A stretch of 64,000 bases of DNA, taken from Salinibacterium sp. (GTDB taxonomy: Bacteria; Actinomycetota; Actinomycetes; Actinomycetales; Microbacteriaceae). The notes beneath the pieces are model-generated. The model did not search any database. It was not told the DNA's origin and saw only the letters and a program-made list of their open reading frames with translations. This document shows, one piece after another, positions 7,911 through 17,344 of this stretch. The stretch lies in contig JANXVG010000005.1 of NCBI GenBank assembly GCA_025351795.1, positions 37,038-101,037 of the forward strand, given 5' to 3'. The number at the start of each line of letters is the position of its first letter. The first letter of the stretch is position 1. The position numbers and the translations under genes are program-made.

Positions 7911-9140
7911 CTACCCAGCCTCGGCGAGTGGGGAGTCGACGGTGGTGGCAAGTTTGCCGTCGGCGATGGTGAGGAGCAGCGTCGTGCCTGCCGGGGCATC
8001 TGCGGTGTTGCGCAGCGCAGCGCCGCCAGGCAGCTGGGCGATGGCGTAGCCACGATCGAGGGTGCGCTGCGGGGAGAGCGCGCGCAATTGCGCGGCCAGC
8101 TCGGCAATGCGCGCGCGGGACTGCTCGATCAGACGCTCGATGAGTTCAGTGCCTCGTGCCACGTGGCGGGAGAGTTCATCGGCGCGAATGTCGGTGATCC
8201 ACGCCGCATTCACCAGTACCGGGCGGGTGCGCACCTGCTCGAGCCGGTCGATTTCGGTGCGTAGCAGGCCGCTGAGGCGCAGGCCCATGCGGCCACGGGC
8301 CTGCCGTACGCGAGCGAGTTCTTCGGCGACGTCTGGAACGACGCGCTTTGCCGCATCCGTCGGGGTGGATGCGCGCAGGTCGGCCACATCATCGAGCAAC
8401 GGTCGGTCGGCTTCGTGGCCGATCGCGCTCACAATGGGTGTGACGGACGCGGATGCTGCGCGCACGAGTGCTTCGTCGCTGAAGACGAGCAGGTTCTGGA
8501 AGTCGCCACCGCCTCGGGCGATCACGATTACGTCGACCTCAGGGTCGGCGTCCAGGGTGCGCAGCGCTGAGATCACGTCGCCAACCGCTCGGTCACCCTG
8601 CACCGCCGCATGCACCACCCGAAACCGGACAGCGGGCCACCGCAACTGCGCGTTACGGAGCACGTCTTTCTCCGCGTCACTGTCTTTGCCTGTGATGAGG
8701 CCGACACAGTGCGGCAAAAACGGTAACGGTCGCTTTCGGTCGAGATCGAAGAGACCCTCTGCTCGCAGTTTCTGGCGCAGGCGCTCGAGGCGCTCGAGCA
8801 GGTCGCCAAGGCCCACATGGCGCATCTCGAACACCTGCATCGAGAGCGTGCCGCCCTTGACCCAGTAAATGGGTTTCACCAGCGTGACGACGTGGTCTCC
8901 CTGCTTCAGATCATCGGGAAGCTTTGCCCGCACCGACGACCAGACAGTGAACGAGACGGTGGCATCGAGTTCGAGATCTTTGAGCTTGCCATAGACATTG
9001 CCGCCCGACATACCCCACTGGGTGATCTCACCCTCGACCCACACGGTTCCGAGCCGATCGATCCAGCCCTTGATCTTTGTGGCGAGCACGCCGACCGCCC
9101 ACGGCGCATCGACCGTGGACGGGCTGTCGACGATCGTCAT
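7911..9140 (-). CDS. xseA: Exodeoxyribonuclease VII large subunit
   Basis: A 409-residue nuclease subunit. The N-terminal OB fold reads WAVGVLATKIKGWIDRLGTVWVEGEI. The catalytic domain has GLITGKDSDAEKDVL, IARGGGDFQNLLVFSDE and AIGHEADRPLLDDVADLRASTPTDAA. A C-terminal coiled region and RTLDRGYAI follow. I take ATG 9140 as start because TAACCT lies seven bases upstream; an in-frame GTG at 9164 would add eight residues. It heads the minus-strand operon and is divergent from ispH. Confidence 0.94.
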   Translation of the reverse strand: MTIVDSPSTVDAPWAVGVLATKIKGWIDRLGTVWVEGEITQWGMSGGNVYGKLKDLELDATVSFTVWSSVRAKLPDDLKQGDHVVTLVKPIYWVKGGTLSMQVFEMRHVGLGDLLERLERLRQKLRAEGLFDLDRKRPLPFLPHCVGLITGKDSDAEKDVLRNAQLRWPAVRFRVVHAAVQGDRAVGDVISALRTLDADPEVDVIVIARGGGDFQNLLVFSDEALVRAASASVTPIVSAIGHEADRPLLDDVADLRASTPTDAAKRVVPDVAEELARVRQARGRMGLRLSGLLRTEIDRLEQVRTRPVLVNAAWITDIRADELSRHVARGTELIERLIEQSRARIAELAAQLRALSPQRTLDRGYAIAQLPGGAALRNTADAPAGTTLLLTIADGKLATTVDSPLAEAG

Positions 9141-9147
9141 GCTGCCA

Positions 9148-9153
9148 AGGTTA
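9148..9153 (-). promoter_or_regulatory. -10 box TAACCT for xseA
   Basis: Minus-strand TAACCT is seven bases before the ATG at 9140. It lies 45 bp from the divergent ispH box. Confidence 0.4.
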
Positions 9154-9198
9154 CCGGCCACCACCGTCGCCGAGCAGGCTCGTCACAGGCTGCCGCCG

Positions 9199-9204
9199 TA
9201 GAAT
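9199..9204 (+). promoter_or_regulatory. -10 box TAGAAT, leaderless ispH
   Basis: TAGAAT, six bases (CCACGA), then the GTG at 9211. Confidence 0.55.
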
Positions 9205-9210
9205 CCACGA

Positions 9211-10308
9211 GTGAGCACGATCACCAACGGAGCCTTCGTCGCGCATCTTGACGTACCAAGGATGCCCGCCGAGCGCAACCGACTCAAAGACCTGCCGGTC
9301 GCAGGGGCGAAGCGCGTGCTCTTGGCCGCACCGCGTGGCTATTGTGCGGGGGTTGACCGCGCCGTCATCGCGGTCGAGAAGGCACTCGAACGCTACGGGT
9401 CACCCGTCTACGTGCGCAAACAAATCGTGCACAACATCTACGTCGTGTCCACTCTCGAAAAGAAGGGGGCGATCTTCGTCGATGACGTTGATGAGGTCCC
9501 AGAAGGGTCGCACATTGTCTTCAGCGCGCACGGCGTATCGCCGGTTGTGGTTCAGGGAGCGGCCGCTCGTCACCTGATTGCCATTGACGCGACCTGCCCG
9601 CTCGTCACCAAAGTGCACCGTGAGGCGACCCGGTTCGCGCGGGCTGACTTCGAGATTCTCCTCATCGGTCACACCGGCCATGAAGAGGTGGAGGGCACGA
9701 TGGGCCACGCTCCCGAGCGCACGATTCTGGTGACTGGTCCCGCGGATGCAGCGACCGTGGTGGTCACAAATCCCGACCACCTCGTCTGGTTGTCGCAGAC
9801 CACTCTCAGCGTGGACGAAACGATGCAGACCGTGCGACTGCTACGGGAGCGATTTCCGAACTTGCAAGACCCCCCGAGTGACGACATTTGCTACGCCACG
9901 CAAAATCGTCAAGTTGCGATCAAGAAGATCGCCCCCGATGCTGACCTCGTGATCGTGGTCGGGTCGGCGAACAGCTCAAACACCGTGCGACTCGTGGATG
10001 TTGCGCTCGAGAATGGCGCAAGAACTGCGCACCGCGTCGACTATGCCAGTGAGATTCGGCAAGAGTGGCTAGACGGGGTCAGCACCGTCGGCGTCACGAG
10101 CGGGGCATCCGTTCCCGAGATACTCGTGCAGGAGGTGCTCGATGATCTCGCGGATGCAGGGTACGGTGACGTGTCGCAGGTTGTGACCGCCGAAGAGGAT
10201 TTGATGTTTTCGCTTCCCAAAGAATTGCGCACGAATGCCGACGGCAGCCCGGATGAGCGTGGCCTGGGTGGTCGCACGCGCAGACTCGATTGGCAGCGCG
10301 GCGCATGA
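9211..10308 (+). CDS. ispH: 4-hydroxy-3-methylbut-2-enyl diphosphate reductase
   Basis: A 365-residue iron-sulfur enzyme for the last step of the MEP pathway, making IPP and DMAPP. The three cluster cysteines are Cys45 ([11 protein letters not shown]), Cys129 ([11 protein letters not shown]) and Cys227 ([11 protein letters not shown]). The active-site motifs [22 protein letters not shown] and VGSANSSNT are intact. About 30 residues precede the core, as in other actinobacteria. The GTG start follows a leaderless -10 box. The stop overlaps the next gene's ATG (ATGA). Confidence 0.97.
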   Translation: MSTITNGAFVAHLDVPRMPAERNRLKDLPVAGAKRVLLAAPRGYCAGVDRAVIAVEKALERYGSPVYVRKQIVHNIYVVSTLEKKGAIFVDDVDEVPEGSHIVFSAHGVSPVVVQGAAARHLIAIDATCPLVTKVHREATRFARADFEILLIGHTGHEEVEGTMGHAPERTILVTGPADAATVVVTNPDHLVWLSQTTLSVDETMQTVRLLRERFPNLQDPPSDDICYATQNRQVAIKKIAPDADLVIVVGSANSSNTVRLVDVALENGARTAHRVDYASEIRQEWLDGVSTVGVTSGASVPEILVQEVLDDLADAGYGDVSQVVTAEEDLMFSLPKELRTNADGSPDERGLGGRTRRLDWQRGA

Positions 10309-10910
10309 CCGATCACCGCCCGCCACCGCGATACGGTGAGTACGCGCCGCTCGAGCCGACAGCGCCGCCCGACCGGGCTGCGCCTGGTGACAGCGGCACG
10401 CCGCCCGACCGGGCTGCGCCTGCTGACAGCGGCACGCCGCCCGACCGGGCTGCGCCTGCTGCATCGTCATCGGTGACCGTGAAGTCGACCGCCGCTGAGA
10501 GGTCGGGAAGTGCGCTCGCAGCATCCGCAGGCACTCGCGAGCGCCCCCTGTGGGACACGCTCGTCACGAGCATCCTGCTCGCGCTAGGTACGTTCGACGT
10601 CGTGAACTCGTGGCCCCAGGTTGCCGACTTCACGAGCGCGCTCAACACGCTCTACGCTGCTCAGGGCATCGGCACCTTCACATCGGCAGCGCTCGCTGCC
10701 ACCATGGGCCTCGTCGCAAACATTGTGCGTTTGGTGATTTTACTCGCGGTGATCGCGATTTCGCTCGTGCGCATCCACTTGCGGAAGCGCGCCTTCCCGG
10801 TGCCGATCATCGGCGCAGTGGCAGCGGGCATTGTTCTGATCGCGTTCGTCGCCGTCCTGATGCTCAATGACCCGGCGATGGTGGCCTACCTGCATTCGCG
10901 GGGCGCGTAG
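10305..10910 (+). CDS. DUF6264-like membrane protein
   Basis: A 201-residue protein of unknown function. The N-terminus, [18 protein letters not shown], is typical of the Microbacteriaceae DUF6264 family. It is followed by nearly three copies of a 12-residue repeat PPDRAAPxDSGT, and then about four transmembrane segments (from residue 80: [66 protein letters not shown]). It is translationally coupled to ispH by ATGA. Confidence 0.7.
   Translation: MTDHRPPPRYGEYAPLEPTAPPDRAAPGDSGTPPDRAAPADSGTPPDRAAPAASSSVTVKSTAAERSGSALAASAGTRERPLWDTLVTSILLALGTFDVVNSWPQVADFTSALNTLYAAQGIGTFTSAALAATMGLVANIVRLVILLAVIAISLVRIHLRKRAFPVPIIGAVAAGIVLIAFVAVLMLNDPAMVAYLHSRGA
10364..10461 (+). repeat. 36-bp tandem repeat inside the DUF6264 gene
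   Basis: About 2.7 copies of a 36-bp unit beginning GCCGCCCGACCGGGCTGCGC, nearly identical between copies. It encodes PPDRAAPxDSGT. Copy number could vary between strains. Confidence 0.85.
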
Positions 10911-11330
10911 CGGGATGCTCGGCCGCTTGCCTAGCGTTCGCTGGCAGCCCGCGGCGCGATCGGTCCGTCGAAAAAGCACATTCGCGCAGAACCTGTGGGG
11001 CAGCATGGTGCGATTTTGCACTCTCGGCACTCTCGGCACTCTCGGACGCGGTGAGCGGTCGCGACGTGTTGCCCACGAGTCGGGCGGTCGGTAGCGCGTT
11101 GCCCACGCGTCGGCCCAGGGATGCTCAGAGGACGCGCGTATATCTTGACCCGAGAGCGCACTTTCTCGTAGTCATCCAGCTGGCAACCGCGCGATTCTGC
11201 ACTCTCGACGCGGCGATCGCACCGTACGCGGCGACGCGGCGACGCAGCGATCGCACCGGACGCGCCCACGCGGTGCCCGCGCGCCCGCCTCGCGGCCGGT
11301 AGCCCGCAGCCCCAGCCCCGGTGCCCGACG
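10911..11330. other. 420-bp spacer with short direct and inverted repeats
   Basis: No credible gene. CACTCTCGG occurs three times in tandem at 11019-11045. GCGATT(T/C)TGCACTCTCG occurs at 11010-11026 and 11191-11207. An inverted near-copy CCGAGAGCGCA lies at 11150-11160. GTTGCCCACG(A/C)GTCGG occurs twice (11069-11083, 11099-11113). It resembles decayed copies of the palindromic elements found elsewhere in the window. Confidence 0.6.
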
Positions 11331-12356
11331 CTAGTTGCCCGAGTGACCGACTGAGCCGAGCTGCTTGGTGGCCGCAACGACACGTGCGGCCATCGCGGTT
11401 TCGGCGATCTTGCCCCAGGAGCGCGGATCGTAGATTTTCTTGTTGCCGACCTCGCCATCCACTTTGAGAAAGCCGTCGTAGTTGCGCAGAACGGTGTCGG
11501 CGACCGACCGACTGTAGGCGTACTGGGTGTCGGTGTCGAGGTTCATTTTGACCACGCCATGTGCGACAGCGATGGCGATCTCTTCGTCGCTGGAGCCAGA
11601 TCCACCGTGGAATACCAGATCGAGCGGCAGTGGCCCGGTTCCGTACTTTGCGGAGAGTCCGGCCTGAATGTCGCCGAGTAGCTCAGGGCGCAGCTTTACG
11701 TTGCCCGGCTTATACACGCCGTGCACATTGCCGAAAGTAAGGGCGGCCATGTAGCGGCCCTGTTCGCCGAGTCCGAGCGCTTCGACCGTGGCGATTGCAT
11801 CGTCGAGCGAGGTGTAAAGGTGCTCGTTAATGTCGTGGCTCACACCATCTTCTTCGCCGCCGACGACGCCGATCTCCACCTCGAGAATCGCATGGATGGC
11901 CTTCATGCGCGGCAACAGGGTCTTCGCGATCTCGAGGTTCTCGGCGAGCGGCACCCCTGAGCCATCCCACATGTGCGACTGGAAGATCGGGTTGCGGCCC
12001 GCTTTCACCTCCGCCTCCGATGCGGTGAGCAGGGGGATCACGAATCCGTCGAGCGCATCTTTCGGGCAGTGGTCAGTGTGCAGGGCCACGGTGACCGGGT
12101 AATTCTTGGCCACCTCGGTGACGAACGCGGCAAACGCGAGTGCTCCGGATGCCCGTGCCTTCACGGTCTGGCCGGCGAAGTAGTCGGCACCTCCCGTTGT
12201 CACCTGGATGATGCCGTCTGAGCCAGCTTCACTGAGCCCTTGCAGTACCGCGTTGATCGTCGATGACGACGAGACGTTGATGGCCGGATAAGCGAAGCCG
12301 CGGGTCTGTGCCTTGTCAAGCATTTCTGCGTACTGCTCGGGGGTTGCGACGGGCAT
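11331..12356 (-). CDS. fbaA: Class II fructose-bisphosphate aldolase
   Basis: A 341-residue zinc-dependent aldolase of glycolysis and gluconeogenesis. Metal-binding and active-site motifs are ALHTDHCPK, FQSHMWDGSG, LEVEIGVVGGEEDG, FGNVHGVYKPGNV and VFHGGSGS. Length and order match class IIA enzymes. The ATG at 12356 has AAGGAG upstream. It is divergent from glpX, so the two sequential gluconeogenic enzymes share one 143-bp promoter region. Confidence 0.97.
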   Translation of the reverse strand: MPVATPEQYAEMLDKAQTRGFAYPAINVSSSSTINAVLQGLSEAGSDGIIQVTTGGADYFAGQTVKARASGALAFAAFVTEVAKNYPVTVALHTDHCPKDALDGFVIPLLTASEAEVKAGRNPIFQSHMWDGSGVPLAENLEIAKTLLPRMKAIHAILEVEIGVVGGEEDGVSHDINEHLYTSLDDAIATVEALGLGEQGRYMAALTFGNVHGVYKPGNVKLRPELLGDIQAGLSAKYGTGPLPLDLVFHGGSGSSDEEIAIAVAHGVVKMNLDTDTQYAYSRSVADTVLRNYDGFLKVDGEVGNKKIYDPRSWGKIAETAMAARVVAATKQLGSVGHSGN

Positions 12357-12499
12357 TGCGGGTCTCCTTCAGAGCGGATGCGGGGTCGAGCAAAGTCTAA
12401 CAATCCGCCCGCCGGACCGTGCCTTCGCTAGGCTGATTGTGCGCTGACCCGATCACGGGCCTCCACCACAGCGCTCTGGCCTACTCTCAAGGATGCCCT

Positions 12500-13492
12500 G
12501 TGGTGACCACCGAAACCGGATCCCTCTTCCTCCAGCCCGACCGCAACCTCGCGCTCGAACTCGTGCGCGCGACGGAAGCCGCCGCTATCCGCGCAGTGCC
12601 ATTCATTGGTAAGGGCGACAAGCTTGGCGCTGATGGCGCTGCCGTTGATGCGATGCGCAAGTTCCTCGGCACGGTGAACTTCGACGGGGTCGTTGTTATC
12701 GGTGAAGGCGAGAAAGATAACGCACCCATGCTCTTCAACGGGGAGCACGTCGGTAACGGGCATGGCCCGTCGTGCGACATCGCGGTTGACCCGATCGATG
12801 GCACGTCACTCACCGCGGCTGGCCGCCAGAATGCGCTCTCGATGATCGCCGTGTCTGATCGCGGGGCCATGCTGGACGCCTCGACGGTGTTCTACATGGA
12901 CAAGATCGTGACGGGAGCCGAGGGCATCGGGGTCGTCGACATCCGCAGACCAATCGCCGAGAACATCCGCGCGCTCGCGAAAGCGAAGGGTAAGCCGATC
13001 GGCGAGATTGTCGTCGCCGTTCTCGACCGGCCTCGGCACGCCGAGTTCATTGAAGCGATCCGTGCGACCGGGGCGGGCACGCGTCTCATGCTCGACGGCG
13101 ATGTGGCTGGCGGCATAAACGCCGCCATGTACGGAACGCGCATCGACATGTGTGCAGGAATCGGCGGCAGCCCTGAGGGCATCGTCACAGCATGCGCGAT
13201 TAAAGCGCTCGGCGGGTTCATCCAGACGACGTTGTACCCCACGAAAGATGAGGAACGCCAACGTGGGCTCGACGCCGGGCTCAAGTTCGATCACGTCTAC
13301 GAGGCCGACGATCTGGTGCGCAGCGACAACACGTTCTTCGTCGCGACGGGTGTGACGGATGGCGGGCTCGTCTCGGGCGTGCGCCGCATGGGCCCGATCA
13401 TCCGCACCGAGAGCATCGTGCTGCGATCCAGGTCAGGAACGATACGCCGCGTGACCGCCGATCATTTGGCCGCGAAATGGCTCGACCACTGA
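12500..13492 (+). CDS. glpX: Class II fructose-1,6-bisphosphatase
   Basis: A 330-residue GlpX enzyme that dephosphorylates fructose-1,6-bisphosphate. Diagnostic motifs are VIGEGEKDNAPML, AVDPIDGTSLTA and GIGGSPEGIVTACAIKALGG. The start is the GTG at 12500, with AAGGA six bases upstream. An in-frame codon at 12437 would add a non-conserved 21-residue leader. Actinobacteria usually rely on GlpX as main FBPase. It is divergent from fbaA and convergent with rmuC. Confidence 0.96.
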   Translation: MVTTETGSLFLQPDRNLALELVRATEAAAIRAVPFIGKGDKLGADGAAVDAMRKFLGTVNFDGVVVIGEGEKDNAPMLFNGEHVGNGHGPSCDIAVDPIDGTSLTAAGRQNALSMIAVSDRGAMLDASTVFYMDKIVTGAEGIGVVDIRRPIAENIRALAKAKGKPIGEIVVAVLDRPRHAEFIEAIRATGAGTRLMLDGDVAGGINAAMYGTRIDMCAGIGGSPEGIVTACAIKALGGFIQTTLYPTKDEERQRGLDAGLKFDHVYEADDLVRSDNTFFVATGVTDGGLVSGVRRMGPIIRTESIVLRSRSGTIRRVTADHLAAKWLDH

Positions 13493-13533
13493 ACGGCGCA
13501 GCCCGGACCGGTGAGATCACTCCCGAACGCGGT

Positions 13534-14841
13534 CTAAATAGCGTTGTCGTCGACCGGCAGTTCGAGTTCGACGGCGGTCAACTGACGAGGCGTCGCCTCG
13601 ATCGTGGTGGCGGTGCCCAGTACTTTTGATTCGTCGAGCACACTGAGCTTGCGCGCCGTCACCAGCACGCGAGTTTCGAGGGAGTTCGCGAACTGGTTGT
13701 AGCTGGTGACGGTGGAGTCGATTGAGCGGCGGAGTTTGTCTGCGTGCTCGGCGAGCGTCGCCAGCCGTGAGTAGAGCTCCTTGCTGAGATCAAAGAGGGT
13801 CTTGGCCTGGTCGGTGAGCACATCCTGCTGCCAGGAGAACGCGACGGTTTTCAGAACCGACCACAGCGTGACCGGGGAAGCGAGAGCCACGCGCTTGCCG
13901 AACGCGTAGTCCATGATCCCCGGGTCGGCTTCCATCGCCGACGAAACGAGGGATTCACTGGGGATGAACGCGATCACAAGTTCGGGAGATGCCTGGAGGC
14001 CAGCCCAGTACGCCTTGCTCGCGAGAGTGTCAATGTGGCCGCGCATCACCCGAACGTGCTGCTTCAGCAGGGAGTCGCGGCGCGCCGCTTCCTCTCCGGT
14101 AGCGGTCGCCGGGATCTGGTTAGCCTCAAGGTACGCGGAGAACGGCACCTTCGCATCAACCGCGATGTTTTTGCCGCCCGGCAGGTGGATGACCATGTCT
14201 GGCCGACCAGCGCCTGCGTCGGATGTGATGCTCGCCTGCACGTCGAAGTCAACGCGCTCGATGAGGCCAGCTGCTTGCACCACGTTGCGCAGCTGGGTCT
14301 CGCCCCACACACCCCTCGTGCTGTTTGAACGCAGTGCGGAGGCGAGGGATTCGGCCGTACTGCGCAGGCGTTCCTCCGACTCGGTCGCGTTTTTCAGCTG
14401 TTCACTCAGCTGTCCATGCTGCACGCTGCGCTGGCTCTCGAGTTCGGTAACCTTCTGCTGCATGGTGCGCAGAGACTCTTGCACGGGAGTGAGGGCCTGC
14501 AGCACCTTGCTCTCGCGCTGCTCACGGTCGGCTTGCGCCTGGGCATCTGTGCGGTGGCGGTCAACGACCTCGCGATATTGCGACTGCAACGATTCGACCT
14601 GCTCTCGCAGGGCATCCGCGGTTGCCGCGATGCCTGCGTAGTCGGCGGCGAGCTGTGCCTGCACCCCCTGTTCTCGTGAGCGCAGCTCGGCGATCGCCTG
14701 TGCATGCTGAGCTTCGAGTACCGCCGGCTCGATGCTCGTCGCTCGGGATTGCGATCGCACGCGACCCAGGAGCAGGCCGATAATACCGCCAAAGAAAATG
14801 CCAACCACGAGCCCGATTACGAGAGCGACGATGGGATCCAT
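13534..14841 (-). CDS. rmuC: DNA recombination protein RmuC
   Basis: A 435-residue protein. An N-terminal transmembrane helix (VALVIGLVVGIFFGGIIGLLLGRV) is followed by a coiled coil (about 40-180) and the RmuC nuclease-like domain beginning GVWGETQLRNVVQAAGL, with RPDMVIHLPGGKNIAVDAKVPF containing the D...DAK catalytic-type residues. RmuC proteins limit inversions at short inverted repeats, relevant in a genome rich in such repeats. Its start lies 43 bp from the divergent aldehyde dehydrogenase gene. Confidence 0.93.
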   Translation of the reverse strand: MDPIVALVIGLVVGIFFGGIIGLLLGRVRSQSRATSIEPAVLEAQHAQAIAELRSREQGVQAQLAADYAGIAATADALREQVESLQSQYREVVDRHRTDAQAQADREQRESKVLQALTPVQESLRTMQQKVTELESQRSVQHGQLSEQLKNATESEERLRSTAESLASALRSNSTRGVWGETQLRNVVQAAGLIERVDFDVQASITSDAGAGRPDMVIHLPGGKNIAVDAKVPFSAYLEANQIPATATGEEAARRDSLLKQHVRVMRGHIDTLASKAYWAGLQASPELVIAFIPSESLVSSAMEADPGIMDYAFGKRVALASPVTLWSVLKTVAFSWQQDVLTDQAKTLFDLSKELYSRLATLAEHADKLRRSIDSTVTSYNQFANSLETRVLVTARKLSVLDESKVLGTATTIEATPRQLTAVELELPVDDNAI

Positions 14842-14850
14842 AAAGTCAGT

Positions 14851-14878
14851 GTGACAGCGAGCGCAGACAATCTAGAGT
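14851..14878 (+). promoter_or_regulatory. Promoter GTGACA-16-TAGAGT for mmsA, leaderless
   Basis: -35-like GTGACA at 14851-14856 and -10 TAGAGT at 14873-14878. Six bases later comes the ATG at 14885. Confidence 0.55.
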
Positions 14879-14884
14879 TGGCCC

Positions 14885-16375
14885 ATGGAAACTCTCGACC
14901 ACTGGGTGAGCGGCGCGGCATTCTCAGGCCTATCGACCCGCACAGCCCCCGTCTATAATCCCGCCGTTGGCACGGTGTCTCGTGAAGTGCGACTCGCTTC
15001 CGTAGCGGATGTCGATACCGCGGTGCAGGCGGCCAAGGCCGCGTTCCCGGCGTGGGCCGGCGCATCCTGGTCGAAACGTCAAGGTGTGCTCTTCACGTTC
15101 CGCGAACTGTTGAACGCGCGCAAGCTTGAGGTCGCCGAGATCCTCACCAACGAGCATGGCAAGGTGACGTCGGATGCGCTCGGCGAGGTCGCCCGCGGGC
15201 TTGAGGTCGTCGAGTTTGCTACCGGCATTCCGCACCTTGCTAAGGGCGAGTACTCCGAGAACGTCTCCACCGGGGTCGATGTGTATTCGCTCCTGCAGCC
15301 GCTCGGTGTCGTGGGCATCATCAGCCCCTTCAACTTTCCCGCCATGGTGCCGCTGTGGTTCTTTCCCATCGCGATTGCCGCAGGCAACACGGTCATCCTG
15401 AAGCCCTCCGAAAAGGATCCGTCCGCCGCGATCTGGATGGCGAAACTGTGGAAAGAGGCGGGCCTACCAGACGGTGTTTTCAACGTGGTGCACGGCGACA
15501 AAGAGAGCGTGGATGCGCTTCTCGAGCACCCGGACGTGGCATCCATTTCTTTCGTCGGTTCGACTCCGATCGCCAAGTACATTTACGAGACAGCCGCGAG
15601 AAACGGCAAGCGCGTGCAAGCGCTCGGTGGTGCGAAGAACCACATGCTCGTGCTGCCGGATGCTGACCTCGACCTCGTTGCAGACTCGGCCGTGAATGCG
15701 GGCTTCGGCTCGGCGGGCGAGCGGTGCATGGCCATCGCGGTCATTGTCGCTGTCGAGCCGGTAGCCGACGATCTCATTGCGAAGATCACGGCGAGGGTCG
15801 CCGACCTTACCGTGGGCGATGGAACCCGCGGCTGCGACATGGGCCCGTTGATCACCAAGGAGCACCGCGACAAGGTCGCGGGCTACATCGACATCGCGAT
15901 CGCGGACGGTGCGACCGTTGTGGTCGACGGCCGCGGAGTGACAGCGGATGGCGACGCCGGCGGCTTCTGGCTCGGCCCAACGCTTATCGACAGGGTTGCG
16001 GTCACCTCCGACGTGTACCTGCACGAGATTTTTGGACCGGTGTTGTCGGTTGTGCGTGTGGCAAGTTACGAGGAGGGTGTCGAACTCATCAACTCGTCGC
16101 GGTATGGCAACGGCACGGCGATCTTCACGAACGACGGCGGTGCTGCTCGGCGTTTCCAGCGCGAAGTGCAGGTCGGCATGATCGGTATCAACGTGCCGAT
16201 TCCCGTGCCAGTCGGGTACTACTCGTTCGGCGGGTGGAAAGATTCGCTGTTCGGCGACACCAAGGCCTACGGTCCAGATGCGATCCGGTTCTTCACCCGA
16301 CAGAAGGCGGTTACGTCGCGCTGGCTCGACCCATCGCACGGCGGTATCAACCTCGGGTTCCCGCAGAACGCGTAG
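14885..16375 (+). CDS. mmsA: CoA-acylating methylmalonate-semialdehyde dehydrogenase
   Basis: A 496-residue aldehyde dehydrogenase of the MMSDH/IolA branch, which converts methylmalonate or malonate semialdehyde to propionyl- or acetyl-CoA in valine or inositol breakdown. Distinguishing signs are ALGGAKNHMLVLPDAD in place of the usual ELGGK, the catalytic Cys281 in GSAGERCMAIAV, the C-terminal NVPIPVPVGYYSFGGWKDS, and the final AVTSRW. It is monocistronic: a leaderless promoter in front and a strong hairpin 26 bp after its stop. No other valine or inositol genes are adjacent. Confidence 0.92.
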   Translation: METLDHWVSGAAFSGLSTRTAPVYNPAVGTVSREVRLASVADVDTAVQAAKAAFPAWAGASWSKRQGVLFTFRELLNARKLEVAEILTNEHGKVTSDALGEVARGLEVVEFATGIPHLAKGEYSENVSTGVDVYSLLQPLGVVGIISPFNFPAMVPLWFFPIAIAAGNTVILKPSEKDPSAAIWMAKLWKEAGLPDGVFNVVHGDKESVDALLEHPDVASISFVGSTPIAKYIYETAARNGKRVQALGGAKNHMLVLPDADLDLVADSAVNAGFGSAGERCMAIAVIVAVEPVADDLIAKITARVADLTVGDGTRGCDMGPLITKEHRDKVAGYIDIAIADGATVVVDGRGVTADGDAGGFWLGPTLIDRVAVTSDVYLHEIFGPVLSVVRVASYEEGVELINSSRYGNGTAIFTNDGGAARRFQREVQVGMIGINVPIPVPVGYYSFGGWKDSLFGDTKAYGPDAIRFFTRQKAVTSRWLDPSHGGINLGFPQNA

Positions 16376-16400
16376 CGCTCGTGGCGGGAGATCCTGTCAC

Positions 16401-16426
16401 GCGGCGGGAGTCCTGACTCCCGCCGC
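16401..16426. terminator. Strong palindrome between convergent genes
   Basis: GCGGCGGGAGT and ACTCCCGCCGC form a perfect 11-bp stem around CCTG, between mmsA and the exonuclease gene. The motif CTCCCGCC or its complement recurs five times in 16380-16560, suggesting repeated insertion or duplication. It is probably a bidirectional terminator. Confidence 0.6.
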
Positions 16427-16591
16427 AAGACAGTAATACCGTCCGCTCGCGGCCACTACTCCCGCCGCTAAGTGCGTCGCTCGACCGGGGGCGAGATCTG
16501 CTCACGCAGCCATGCAGGCTTCTCCCGCCGCAGGTGCCATGCGGACAAGTCGTCCCGCCGAGCGCTACCGACTAGTTCTGCTGCCCGAGCG

Positions 16592-17197
16592 TTACTGCCC
16601 GAGCACGGACGAACGCCGGTGGGCGGTGGCGGGCCCGATCGCCCCGAGTCGCGACCCGGTGAGCGCCGCCAACTGAGGCACATCCGCTGCATCGTGGCGC
16701 TGCGCAGCGTGAACGATGATCGCGGCGCAGGCCTCGGCATCGGCGAGCGCATTGTGGTGCTGAAAGTCTTCGAAGCCCGCAGCCAACGCCGCGACCGGCA
16801 ACCGGTAGGACTCGAGGTGGTAGGTTTTGCGCGCCACCTGCAGGCTACACAGGTAACGAAAACTCGGGATCTCGATGCCGCTCGCGGTGCACGCTGCGCT
16901 CAGCACACCCATGTCGAAACCCGCGTTGTGGGCCACCAGATAATCACCAGCGGCGAAGGCGACGAGGTCGGGAAGGTGCTCGCTCCAGACCAGAGCCTCC
17001 GCAACATCCGCTGCCATGATTCCGTGGATGCGGGTGTTCCACTCCGCAAACGCATCATGCCCCGCCGGCGGCTTGATGAGCCAGTATCCGCGGTCGACGA
17101 CCACGCCATCGTGCACCTTCACGAGACCGACAGAGCACACACTCGCACTCGACGAGTTGGCGGTCTCAAAGTCGATTGCGGTGAAGTCGAGGGGCAC
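16592..17197 (-). CDS. DEDDh 3'-5' exonuclease (DnaQ-like)
   Basis: A 201-residue exonuclease of the polymerase-III-epsilon type. The DEDDh residues are visible: Asp9 and Glu11 in FTAIDFETANSS, Asp in AHNAGFDMGVL, and His/Asp in HHNALADAEACA. It is too short to carry a BRCT domain. The role is probably proofreading or DNA/RNA trimming; the precise partner is unknown. The start is GTG 17197. The last 20 residues are not conserved-looking. Confidence 0.85.
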   Translation of the reverse strand: MPLDFTAIDFETANSSSASVCSVGLVKVHDGVVVDRGYWLIKPPAGHDAFAEWNTRIHGIMAADVAEALVWSEHLPDLVAFAAGDYLVAHNAGFDMGVLSAACTASGIEIPSFRYLCSLQVARKTYHLESYRLPVAALAAGFEDFQHHNALADAEACAAIIVHAAQRHDAADVPQLAALTGSRLGAIGPATAHRRSSVLGQ

Positions 17198-17270
17198 GAG
17201 TCGATCGTCTCATGGCGCACCGACTGAGCGCCGTCAACCTTCCATTGCGGTTTCGTTGCGCGGTAATGCT

Positions 17271-17299
17271 TTGCCTCACAGGCAATTCACCGATATGGT
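17271..17299 (+). promoter_or_regulatory. Promoter TTGCCT-17-TATGGT
   Basis: -35 TTGCCT at 17271-17276 and -10 TATGGT at 17294-17299, with an optimal 17-bp spacer, about 40 bp ahead of the surface-protein start codon. Confidence 0.55.
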
Positions 17300-17344
17300 T
17301 CATGTCATCAACAACTTTTTCGCCTATCTATCACCCGGAGAAAC

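Noticed and set aside
10931..11458. 175-residue minus-strand ORF in the repeat-rich spacer
   Set aside because: It overlaps fbaA, is Arg/Ser/Ala-rich low-complexity sequence, and has no recognisable domain.
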